Shown piece after piece: positions 16,342 to 23,354 of a stretch of 34,605 nucleotides of DNA. The position numbers were made by a program, and so were the translations under genes. The DNA is from an uncultured bacterium (GTDB lineage Bacteria; Bacillota; Clostridia; Lachnospirales; Lachnospiraceae). Location of the stretch: the NCBI GenBank assembly GCA_905215405.1, contig CAJMQE010000040.1, positions 1 to 34,605 on the forward strand. The letters are read 5' to 3'. Every line of letters starts with the position of its first letter. Within the stretch, counting starts at the first letter, position 1. Below the pieces are notes generated by a model, which was given only the letters and a program-made list of their open reading frames with translations, was not told where the DNA came from and made no database searches.

Positions 16342-16800
16342 ATGTTGATTTCAGGAGTTAATACTGCATTTTATGATTATTCCGAACGTATTATGAAAAC
16401 AGAAAGCCCGGATTGGCAGAACAGAATTCATGTTCATAAAGTAAAGGAAACGACACCTGTTACAAAAGAGATAAAAACTGTTAAAAAAAGAGTTGAAGAA
16501 GTAAAGAAGGCTGAACGGGCCGAGAAGGCTGAGAAGAAGGCGTATGACAACAAGCAAGTTGAAAATGTGGAACAGATCGATGGGATAGACAGCAATAAGA
16601 GTGCCAGCAGCCGTCAGAATTTTGACTTCTCATTTCTGGGCCAGGGGGATCGCGTTCTTTTGCAGACACAGGAACTGACTGCAGGAAAAGATACAGATAT
16701 TTCTGCAGCACAGGAGGATTCGGTACTGGATCAGTACCGGTATTTTGTAAAACCAAATCTTGGAACAGATGAAGATGGAACAGTCAGACAACTTACATAA
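16342..16800 (+). CDS. Small charged protein of unknown function, upstream of EIIC-EAL
   Basis: I do not recognise this 152-residue protein. It has no signal peptide or membrane helix. The middle (about residues 38-72) is a highly charged Lys/Glu/Ala stretch with repeats such as KRVEEVKKAERAEKAEKKA, likely helical or coiled coil. It is followed by an Asp/Ser/Gln-rich region. The C-terminus LDQYRYFVKPNLGTDEDGTV looks like a short conserved docking motif. The ATG at 16342 has GAAAGG 11 bases upstream; a GTG four codons earlier overlaps that site. It ends 48 bases before the EIIC-EAL gene, with no terminator between, so the two are probably co-transcribed and may act together. That last point is inference from position only. 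Confidence 0.7.
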   Translation: MLISGVNTAFYDYSERIMKTESPDWQNRIHVHKVKETTPVTKEIKTVKKRVEEVKKAERAEKAEKKAYDNKQVENVEQIDGIDSNKSASSRQNFDFSFLGQGDRVLLQTQELTAGKDTDISAAQEDSVLDQYRYFVKPNLGTDEDGTVRQLT

Positions 16801-16848
16801 GATGTAGAAAAAATCAAAAGATACAGAGATTAAGGGAGCATGTAGAAA

Positions 16849-18930
16849 ATGAATAATAAAGCAGTGAGGGCTGTCAGACAGGGAATGGTACTTGCCATGC
16901 CGTTATTGATGATAGGAGCTTTTGTTACAATCTTTCAGACATTTCCGCTGAAGGTTTATCAGGATTTTATTAACAGATTTGCAGGGGGAGCATTAAATCA
17001 GATCTATGCCTGTGCTTTTCAGGTAACTATGGGCTTTTTTGCGCTTGCAGTAGCAGGCACGATCAGCTTCTGCTATACTCAGGAATATTGTGAAGAACTG
17101 CCACGACCATATGTATTAGTCATTGTTTCGATGGCAGCTTTTTTTGCGTCTTCAGGCATGGATGCCAGTCATCTTGGGGATTATGAGAGTGTGCTGGGCG
17201 TAAGAGGAATGCTCTTTGCAATTGCGACCTCACTGCTTGCCTGTTTTATGTTCCGTAAGCTGTATGCAATCAACTGGATGAGGTTGGAAGGATTTATGTA
17301 TGGCTTCAATACTCATCTTAAGGAAAGTGTTTCCTATATTATCCCTTCCACTATCGTGATCGTAACATTTGCAGCATTCAACTGTTTTTTATATGCCATA
17401 ACGGGGGTATCTAATATCAATGAGTGGGTCACAGGAGGTATTACACGTATATTTGCGCCACTTGGAGACAGTTATACCGGAGTTGTAGTAATTCTGATTG
17501 CGGCACATTTATTCTTTCTGGTCGGAATCAATGGCCTCCAACTCGTCTCAGGGTTCATGCAGGGGACAATTTATAGTGGGGCGTTGCTCCAGATCTGTGG
17601 AAATCTGTCACAGAGTCCTGATACTGTCGAAATGTGCAGCCGTTCGTTCTTTTCCACATTTATACTGATCGGTGGCTGTGGTGGGTGCCTGTCACTGGCA
17701 ATTGGATTGCTTTTTTACTCCAGCCAGACAAGCATGAAGAGCCTGACTAAAATATGCTTCTTTGGTTCGCTCTTTAACATTGATGACATGCTCGTGTATG
17801 GTATTCCGATTGTATTTAACAGATTCTTTGCAATCCCTTTTGTAGTTACGCCGCTGGTATTCTTTCTGACTTCCTGTCTGGCATTCGGTACAGGTCTGGT
17901 GCCACCGATCAGCGCATCTGTCGGATGGACAACGCCGGTCATTATCAATGCGTATATTGCGACGGGCTCCATTCGAGGAGTGCTTTTACAGGTATTCAAT
18001 GTGCTGGTGGGCATACTGATCTACCGCCCATTTATTAAATGGTTCGATCACAGGACAACATTGGAAACAATAGAAAAGATAGAACTGGTCAAACAGGATG
18101 TTATGGAATGTGAAAAGTATGGTCAGCCGACCAGCTTTCTGAAACGCAATGATGATGTCGCAGATGTGGCAAAGACATTGTGCAAGGATCTGGAGTTCGC
18201 ACTGCACCACAATGGAATTTCACTTTATTATCAGCCGCAGACACACGAGGATGGAAAATGTTTTGGCGCAGAGGCGCTCATACGCTGGAAGCACAGAGAA
18301 TTTGGTTTTATCTACCCTCCGATGATTATTGCACTGGCAAAGGAAAGTGGACAACTTTCAGAACTGGAAGAATTTATTTTTGACAGAGCATGCCATGATC
18401 TCAAATACCTAAATGATGAGATCGATGCTACAATGAAAATATCAGTGAATATCACGGGGCAGTCACTTGCAAATGAAGGTTTGGAGGATATTATTCATGA
18501 TGCAGTGACGAAATATCAGATCAATCCGAAGAATCTCTGGATCGAGATCACAGAACAGGACGCCATTTCACTGACACCTGAAATTCATGATAGACTGGTA
18601 AGAATTAAAAATATGGGACATCGTCTGATCATAGATGATTTTGGAATGGGACATACTTCGATTCTGTATCTGCAGAGTAATCAGTTCGATGTTGTCAAGC
18701 TGGACGGAGAACTGACCCGTCATATTCTTGAAAATCCAAGAGATGCTGAGATTATTTCCTCCATTACCAATCTTGGTAAAAATCTGAACTTTACGATTAT
18801 AGCGGAATATATAGAAGACGAAGTGCAGAGAAAGAAACTTTGTCAGCTTGGGTGTACCGGATTTCAAGGGTATCTGATCAGTCGACCTGTCAGATTTTTT
18901 GAATTTGTGGATTGGATCCAAAAATCATGA
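16849..18930 (+). CDS. PTS EIIC (cellobiose/lactose-type) membrane domain fused to EAL phosphodiesterase
   Basis: This 693-residue protein joins a polytopic EIIC domain (about 1-405) of the lactose/cellobiose (CelB) PTS family to a cytoplasmic EAL domain (about 440-690) that hydrolyses c-di-GMP. The EIIC part ends with the typical GTGLVPPISASVGWTTP block (from 347) and YRPFIKWFD. Its sugar-site motif, normally FNINEP...PIVLNP, reads FNIDDM (309-314) and PIVFNR. The EAL part keeps every catalytic residue: E475 (EAL), N534, E566, D596, D597, K617, E653 and Q673, at spacings equal to those of the RocR EAL domain. No IIA or IIB gene is near. I infer a membrane sugar receptor that tunes c-di-GMP rather than a classical transporter. 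A GGAG lies about ten bases before the ATG. Confidence 0.93.
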   Translation: MNNKAVRAVRQGMVLAMPLLMIGAFVTIFQTFPLKVYQDFINRFAGGALNQIYACAFQVTMGFFALAVAGTISFCYTQEYCEELPRPYVLVIVSMAAFFASSGMDASHLGDYESVLGVRGMLFAIATSLLACFMFRKLYAINWMRLEGFMYGFNTHLKESVSYIIPSTIVIVTFAAFNCFLYAITGVSNINEWVTGGITRIFAPLGDSYTGVVVILIAAHLFFLVGINGLQLVSGFMQGTIYSGALLQICGNLSQSPDTVEMCSRSFFSTFILIGGCGGCLSLAIGLLFYSSQTSMKSLTKICFFGSLFNIDDMLVYGIPIVFNRFFAIPFVVTPLVFFLTSCLAFGTGLVPPISASVGWTTPVIINAYIATGSIRGVLLQVFNVLVGILIYRPFIKWFDHRTTLETIEKIELVKQDVMECEKYGQPTSFLKRNDDVADVAKTLCKDLEFALHHNGISLYYQPQTHEDGKCFGAEALIRWKHREFGFIYPPMIIALAKESGQLSELEEFIFDRACHDLKYLNDEIDATMKISVNITGQSLANEGLEDIIHDAVTKYQINPKNLWIEITEQDAISLTPEIHDRLVRIKNMGHRLIIDDFGMGHTSILYLQSNQFDVVKLDGELTRHILENPRDAEIISSITNLGKNLNFTIIAEYIEDEVQRKKLCQLGCTGFQGYLISRPVRFFEFVDWIQKS

Positions 18931-19071
18931 TAAATGCCAAGATAATGGTAAAAATATCTGCAAAAGCAGATATAATGCGACTTTCAGGGCGAAAATAAGC
19001 CCTGATATCATGCGGATTTGAAGGGAAAAACATATTTTTTTGAAAAAAATAAAAAAAATTCAAAAAAGGGG

Positions 19072-19100
19072 TTGCATTTATTCGGAGTATCATATATAAT
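19072..19100 (+). promoter_or_regulatory. Promoter of tRNA-Gln
   Basis: A -35 TTGCAT (19072-19077) and a perfect -10 TATAAT (19095-19100) are separated by 17 bases, about 50 bases before the tRNA. The run of A and T before it (about 19030-19068) may act as an UP element. Confidence 0.75.
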
Positions 19101-19149
19101 ACATTTTGTCGTCACAGAAAAGCAATACGAACGACAACAAACACTGCAA

Positions 19150-19223
19150 TGGGCTTTCGCCAAATTGGTAAGGCACAGGATTCTGATTCCTGCATTGTGG
19201 GGGTTCGAGTCCCTCAAGCCCAG
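19150..19223 (+). tRNA. tRNA-Gln (anticodon CTG)
   Basis: The 74-base gene folds as a tRNA: acceptor TGGGCTT (19150-19156) with AAGCCCA (19216-19222) and discriminator G. The anticodon stem CAGGA/TCCTG encloses loop TTCTGAT with anticodon CTG, reading CAG. The T arm is GGGGGTTCGAGTCCCTC. The U1-A72 end pair is typical of tRNA-Gln. No CCA is encoded. Confidence 0.95.
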
Positions 19224-19232
19224 CTAACATTT

Positions 19233-19259
19233 ATCCCTCGCTTTAAGCGGGGGATTTTT
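19233..19259 (+). terminator. Terminator after tRNA-Gln
   Basis: ATCCCTCGC (19233-19241) pairs with GCGGGGGAT (19247-19255) over 9 bp with one G-U pair, followed by a T run. Confidence 0.85.
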
Positions 19260-19308
19260 GGTATTAAGAAGCAGTATATGTGGTTGTTGGTTTTATTCGG
19301 ATTATTCG

Positions 19309-19337
19309 TTGACGAAAGTTCAAATTAACTATATAAT
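19309..19337 (+). promoter_or_regulatory. Promoter of tRNA-Ser
   Basis: A -35 TTGACG (19309-19314) and a perfect -10 TATAAT (19332-19337) are separated by 17 bases. The -10 lies ten bases before the mature tRNA 5' end, so the 5' leader would be only a few bases. Confidence 0.8.
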
Positions 19338-19347
19338 TAATCCTTGT

Positions 19348-19438
19348 GGAGATGTATCGAAGTGGTCATAACGAGGCTGACTCGAAATCAGTTTGTCGCA
19401 TTTTGTGTGGCACATGGGTTCGAATCCCATCATCTCCG
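19348..19438 (+). tRNA. tRNA-Ser (anticodon CGA)
   Basis: The 91-base gene has acceptor GGAGATG (19348-19354) pairing with CATCTCC (19431-19437) and discriminator G. The anticodon stem GGCTGA/TCAGTT encloses CTCGAAA with anticodon CGA, reading UCG. The long variable arm expected of tRNA-Ser is present, and the T loop is GTTCGAATC. No CCA is encoded. No terminator lies between it and the thioesterase gene 52 bases downstream. Confidence 0.95.
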
Positions 19439-19489
19439 TTTCTAGTGATGAATTGTACCCATCGTTTATGAGAAGAAAGGACTGAAAGT

Positions 19490-20218
19490 ATGTATACATT
19501 TGACAGCGTAATCAGATATAGCGAGACAGCACCGGATGAGAGGTTATCACTGCCGGGAATTGTAGACTATTTTCAGGATTGCAGTACATTTCAGTCGGAG
19601 TCACTGCACGTAGGTGTAGATGAATTAGGTGAAGCTCATAAAGGATGGGTTCTTTCATATTGGCAGATTGTCATCAGAAGAAGACCGAAACTTCTTGAAA
19701 AGGTGACAACCGGAACCTGGGCCTATAAGTTTGATAAATTTTTTGGCTACAGGAATTTTGTATTTCAGACACCGGAGAAAGAGATGCTGGCATGTGCAAA
19801 TTCTGTCTGGGTATTTATTGATACGGGGACAGGCCGTCCGGTCAGACCGGAGGGAAACTTTGGAAATGCATATGCAATTGAACCGGCATATGACGGAATG
19901 ACATATGAAGGAAGAAAGATGAGCCGTCCGGAACAGATGGATGCAGAAGAACCATTTCTTGTAAGAAAGTCGAATCTAGATACATTTAGACATGTAAATA
20001 ACGGACAATATATTCAGATGGCTCTGGAATACCTTCCAGATAATTTTGAAGTGGCACAGATTCGTGCAGAATATAAGCTTTCTGCTGTCTATGGGGATAC
20101 AATTTACCCATTTGTGCAGACTAATATGGAAAATGAAAGAATGACGGTCGATCTGCGTAATGCGCAGGGAAAGACATTTGCAATGATAGAATTTGCCAGA
20201 GAAGAACAGGGCAGATAG
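19490..20218 (+). CDS. Acyl-ACP thioesterase
   Basis: This 242-residue cytoplasmic enzyme belongs to the FatA/FatB-type acyl-ACP thioesterase family (PF01643), which releases fatty acids from acyl carrier protein. The N-terminal hot-dog half shows RYSETAPDERLSLPGIVDYFQD and GWVLSYWQIVIRRRP. The second half contains the conserved segment D-TFRHVNNGQYIQMALEYLP, with the Asn and His positions associated with catalysis. The length fits bacterial members. The ATG at 19490 has AAAGGA upstream. No promoter is visible after tRNA-Ser, so it may be read from the tRNA promoter. The CvfB-like gene follows after 31 bases and is probably in the same operon. Confidence 0.92.
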   Translation: MYTFDSVIRYSETAPDERLSLPGIVDYFQDCSTFQSESLHVGVDELGEAHKGWVLSYWQIVIRRRPKLLEKVTTGTWAYKFDKFFGYRNFVFQTPEKEMLACANSVWVFIDTGTGRPVRPEGNFGNAYAIEPAYDGMTYEGRKMSRPEQMDAEEPFLVRKSNLDTFRHVNNGQYIQMALEYLPDNFEVAQIRAEYKLSAVYGDTIYPFVQTNMENERMTVDLRNAQGKTFAMIEFAREEQGR

Positions 20219-20249
20219 TTTTGGCCACAGTAGGCCGGAAAGAGGTAAC

Positions 20250-21074
20250 ATGATAGAATTAGGTGTAAAACAGTGTTTAAATGTGGTAAAAACATTAGAT
20301 TTTGGTGTATATCTGGGAACTGAAGAGGAAAAAGTACTTCTTCCAAAGAATCAGGTGCCGGAAGAAACAGAAGTTGGCGATGCGCTGACAGTGTTCGTAT
20401 ATAGAGATTCCAGTGACAGACTGATCGCGACCATGAAGGAGCCATTGATTGAAATTGGTAAGCTTAGTGTCCTGGAAGTAATAGATACAGGTAAAATCGG
20501 AGCATTCCTGAACTGGGGACTGGAAAAAGATCTTCTTCTCCCATTTAAGGAACAGACAGAACCTGTAAAAAAGGGAGACAAGTGTCTGGTAGCACTTTAT
20601 ATCGATAAGAGTGAAAGACTCTGTGCAACAATGAGAGTCTATGACTACCTTGTTACAGGCAGTCAGTATGTGAAAGACAGCTATGTCAGTGGTACTGTAA
20701 TTGAAATTAATCCTGACTTGGGTGTATTCGTTGCAGTAGATAATAAATATTACGGAATGATTCCTAAGAATGAAGTATTTCAGCAGATGAAGATCGGCGA
20801 ACATGTGGATGCCAGAGTCTCTAATGTCAGAGAGGATGGAAAGTTATCCCTGAGCATCAAGCAGAAAGCCTATATTCAGATGGATGAAGATTCCAGAATG
20901 ATCTTCAAAGAGATAGAAAAAAATGGAGGAAAACTTCCATTTACAGATAAAGCAGATCCAGAACTGATCAAGAAAACATTTGGAATGAGTAAGAACGCAT
21001 TTAAGAGAGCAGTGGGCAGACTTTTGAAGGAAAAGAAAATTATCATCAAGTCTGATTCCATAGAGAAGTTATGA
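20250..21074 (+). CDS. CvfB-like S1-domain RNA-binding protein
   Basis: This 274-residue protein has the CvfB/YitL architecture: three S1-like RNA-binding domains (about residues 3-60, 70-130 and 145-210) and a C-terminal winged-helix part (about 225-270). Phrases typical of S1 folds are FGVYLG, GKIGAFLNWGLEKDLLLP, and VSGTVIEINPDLGVFVAVD. The C-terminal KTFGMSKNAFKRAVGRLLKEKKI matches the winged helix. In Staphylococcus CvfB affects virulence-gene expression through RNA; the exact role here is unknown. I chose the ATG at 20250 with AGAGG just upstream; an earlier in-frame start would lie inside the thioesterase gene. Confidence 0.9.
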   Translation: MIELGVKQCLNVVKTLDFGVYLGTEEEKVLLPKNQVPEETEVGDALTVFVYRDSSDRLIATMKEPLIEIGKLSVLEVIDTGKIGAFLNWGLEKDLLLPFKEQTEPVKKGDKCLVALYIDKSERLCATMRVYDYLVTGSQYVKDSYVSGTVIEINPDLGVFVAVDNKYYGMIPKNEVFQQMKIGEHVDARVSNVREDGKLSLSIKQKAYIQMDEDSRMIFKEIEKNGGKLPFTDKADPELIKKTFGMSKNAFKRAVGRLLKEKKIIIKSDSIEKL

Positions 21075-21149
21075 TCCGATTCGGCAGTTGGAATTTTTAG
21101 TATTACAGGATTGTAACGAAATTCAAACAGAATTCAGGAGGACATCAAG

Positions 21150-21524
21150 ATGCAGAAAGTAATCAGTACAGAAAAAGCGCCTAGCGCTATCGGACCTTAT
21201 TCACAGGCAATTGAAATAAAAGGAATGGTTTATACATCCGGCGTAATTCCAGTTAATCCTGCAACAGGAGAAATTCCTGAAGGTGTAGAGGCACAGGCAA
21301 ATCAGGCAATGGGTAACTTATGTGCATTAGTAGAGGCTTCAGGCGCAAAAGTTGAAAATATTGTTAAAACAACAGTATTTATCAAAGAAATGAACGATTT
21401 TGGTAAAATTAATGAGATTTATAAGAAATATTTCAAAGAACCTTTCCCAGCTCGTTCTTGTGTAGAAGTAGCAAGACTTCCTAAGGATGTATTACTTGAA
21501 ATCGAAGCAATCGCCTGGAAATAA
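21150..21524 (+). CDS. RidA-family enamine/imine deaminase
   Basis: This 124-residue protein is a RidA (YjgF/YER057c/UK114) family member, a cytoplasmic trimer that hydrolyses reactive 2-aminoacrylate and related imines. Characteristic segments are KAPSAIGPYSQAI, VYTSGVIPVNPATGEIP, and the end PARSCVEVARLPKDVLLEIE, containing the active-site arginine R102. The ribosome binding site AGGAGG lies eight to ten bases before the ATG. The gene is followed by its own terminator. The codon choice is plain and biased, suggesting good expression. Confidence 0.96.
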   Translation: MQKVISTEKAPSAIGPYSQAIEIKGMVYTSGVIPVNPATGEIPEGVEAQANQAMGNLCALVEASGAKVENIVKTTVFIKEMNDFGKINEIYKKYFKEPFPARSCVEVARLPKDVLLEIEAIAWK

Positions 21525-21591
21525 TATTAGAATGGAATCGGTCATGAATGACTGAATGGGTGAAACTATTATTCATGAATGATCGAAAAAT

Positions 21592-21641
21592 GTAACTATC
21601 TGTGCAGCTGCCGGAGGCGCTATATGGATAGTTATATTTTT
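21592..21641 (+). terminator. Terminator after the ridA-like gene
   Basis: TAACTATC (21593-21600) pairs with GATAGTTA (21627-21634) around a GC-rich inner part, followed by ATATTTTTAT. Confidence 0.7.
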
Positions 21642-21748
21642 ATACAAATATTTCGTCAAGTGTTAGTTACAATGAACTGAAATGGATACATAATAGGGTA
21701 ATTACATAATAAGGTTATAAAGAATGGTGAACTGAGAGGTCAAAATAT

Positions 21749-22663
21749 ATGTGCAAAAAAATTAATCGTTTCTTTCCTATGCTGATGATCTGCTATATTG
21801 GCGGAGCATTTTCACTGGGAGGAATCTTGTTGGAAAAAAACGCGCCGGTGTGGGCGTCGCTTGTTATGAGTCAGATGCTGATACTGGTTCCAGTACTACT
21901 TTTTGCGGTAGTACAGAAAATCAATATTATAAAATGCCTTCCTTATCAGAAATTCAGATTATCTGATGTACTTCTGTCACTGGTGTTTGGGTATCTGTTA
22001 TTGCCACTGATTCAGTTGATCAATATGGTATCTATGACATTTACTACAAATCGGATACAGGAATCGACCATTGCCCTGTCTCAGTATTCGTTTCTGGTAC
22101 AGTTGCTTCTGATGGCGGTAACACCAGCATTTGTTGAAGAATTTGTTTTCCGTGGAATGTTCTTCCATTCATATAGAAAGAACGGAGTTCTGCCTGCCGC
22201 AATTTTAAGTGGAGCTATTTTTGGAATCGTGCATATGAATATCAATCAGTTCCTTTACGCATGCGTTCTAGGCTTTATATTTGCTATGCTGGTAGAGGCA
22301 ACTGGTTCAATGTATACCTCAATGGCAGCACATTTTGCAATTAACTCGTATTCCATCATTATCATGAAACTGATGCCATCAGCTGTAGAAAAGAATGCGG
22401 AAGCCGGCCTGGATGCTGTTCCGGCAGCTGGAATGGTCGCGGCTGTAATTATGATTCTGGTGCTGGCCATAGGATGCAGTGCGCTCGCATTCTGTGTTTA
22501 CCGTATGCTGGCCAGAAGAAATTACACCTGGGAAGTGATTAAAGAGGATGTGAGAGGCGGGTTAAAAGCCAAGAATGGTGAGAAGTTCATAACACTGCCC
22601 CTTCTGATCACAATCATCTTGTGCGTGCTTTATATGATCGTGACAGAGTACTTTGTATATTGA
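21749..22663 (+). CDS. CPBP-family intramembrane metalloprotease
   Basis: This 304-residue polytopic membrane protein has the CPBP (Abi/Rce1-like) signature. Motif 1 is E130-E131-xxx-R135 in VEEFVFRGMFF. Motif 2 contains H162 and N166 in GIVHMNINQF. A third segment, AMLVEATGSMYTSMAAHFAINS, holds the conserved helix with His and Asn. About eight hydrophobic helices are visible, including a C-terminal one. Family members cleave CaaX-type proteins or bacteriocin-related peptides and some confer self-immunity. No bacteriocin gene is adjacent, so the substrate is unknown. GAGAGG lies nine bases before the ATG. Confidence 0.9.
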   Translation: MCKKINRFFPMLMICYIGGAFSLGGILLEKNAPVWASLVMSQMLILVPVLLFAVVQKINIIKCLPYQKFRLSDVLLSLVFGYLLLPLIQLINMVSMTFTTNRIQESTIALSQYSFLVQLLLMAVTPAFVEEFVFRGMFFHSYRKNGVLPAAILSGAIFGIVHMNINQFLYACVLGFIFAMLVEATGSMYTSMAAHFAINSYSIIIMKLMPSAVEKNAEAGLDAVPAAGMVAAVIMILVLAIGCSALAFCVYRMLARRNYTWEVIKEDVRGGLKAKNGEKFITLPLLITIILCVLYMIVTEYFVY

Positions 22664-22690
22664 TTTAGTCGCAATTTGTATTGGCTTAAC

Positions 22691-22850
22691 TACGAACGGA
22701 AAGAACAAACATTAAAAAACTGATACACAGATATGACATAGATAATTAATTCTACGAATATGGAAAGAACGGACATTAAAAAGCTGATACACAGATATGA
22801 CATAGATAATTAATTCTACGAATATGGAAAGAACAGACAATAAAAAGCTG
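22691..22850. repeat. 64-bp tandem direct repeat, 2.5 copies
   Basis: A unit with landmarks TACGAA..GGAAAGAAC, ATTAAAAA(A/G)CTG and CACAGATATGACATAG recurs with an exact 64-base period (ATTAAAAA at 22711 and 22775, the variant AATAAAAA at 22839). The second copy differs from the first by only a few bases. The third copy is cut short where it runs into the terminator. Confidence 0.92.
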
Positions 22851-22884
22851 TTACCCTTATATAGATGGGGTAACAGCTTTTTTT
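22844..22884. terminator. Strong bidirectional terminator between the CPBP and yjfB-like genes
   Basis: AAAAGCTGTTACCC (22844-22857) and GGGTAACAGCTTTT (22868-22881) pair perfectly over 14 bp. Convergent genes flank it, with T runs on both strands. Its 5' arm is the last, modified copy of the 64-bp repeat. Confidence 0.93.
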
Positions 22885-22903
22885 GTTATCGCCCAGCAGA
22901 ATA

Positions 22904-23080
22904 TTAGACCGTATAGTCGATATTCTGACCGAGGTATGGTGTTACAGAGGATTCCATCATTTTCGTCATGCTGTCGCCCATCTGTTCAATGCTGTCCAGG
23001 TTCTTACCAAGAACAGCAACATCGACATCAGTAGATATATGCTGGCTGCTGAGAGCCATGGATAAAGCTGGAATGTCCAT
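22904..23080 (-). CDS. YjfB-family small putative motility protein
   Basis: This 58-residue protein matches the YjfB_motility family (PF14070 as I recall it). The family pattern is a start like MDIxALSMAxS, then VxxAVLxKxxD, then xxEQxGxxxxKMM. Here the protein reads MDIPALSMALSSQ, VAVLGKNLDSIEQMGDSMTKMM and a short tail. It is predicted to be soluble and helical. Family members occur in flagellated Firmicutes near motility genes, but their biochemical role is not known. The ATG at 23078-23080 has GGAGG eight bases upstream, so the start is secure. It stands alone with its own promoter. Its presence suggests that the organism is motile. Confidence 0.85.
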   Translation of the reverse strand: MDIPALSMALSSQHISTDVDVAVLGKNLDSIEQMGDSMTKMMESSVTPYLGQNIDYTV

Positions 23081-23138
23081 GAATAACACCTCCTTATGTA
23101 ATTATTTATAGCAAATCCTTATGATTTTCTATAAGGTC

Positions 23139-23167
23139 AGTATACGGGAAAGCCCGACCAAACACAA
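23139..23167 (-). promoter_or_regulatory. Promoter of the yjfB-like gene
   Basis: On the minus strand a -35 TTGTGT (23162-23167) and a -10 TATACT (23139-23144) are separated by 17 bases, in which CGGG..CCCG forms a small palindrome. It looks like a sigma-A rather than a flagellar sigma-D site. Confidence 0.55.
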
Positions 23168-23265
23168 CAAAATAATGGAAAATATGACAGATGCAATAGA
23201 TGTCGAAAATTTTACAGAACGAATAATTCCCGCATAGAAACTTCATACTAAGAGGAGAATGAAAA

Positions 23266-23304
23266 ATGTACCAGTTTTCACGTCCTTTTTTTGTGAAAAA
23301 TTAA
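23266..23304 (+). CDS. Possible 12-residue leader peptide upstream of the yitT-like gene
   Basis: An ATG at 23266 with AGAGGAG eight bases upstream opens a reading frame of 12 codons (MYQFSRPFFVKN) ending in TAA. The coding sequence includes TTTTCAC and GTGAAAA, which can pair into a hairpin with a T run in its loop. The next gene has its own ribosome binding site 41 bases further on. A regulatory leader is possible; without comparison to relatives this is a tentative call. Confidence 0.3.
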   Translation: MYQFSRPFFVKN

Positions 23305-23354
23305 ATGAGGTACTGATTTTTCGTGCAATATTTTTTGAGCAGGAAAGGAGTAAT

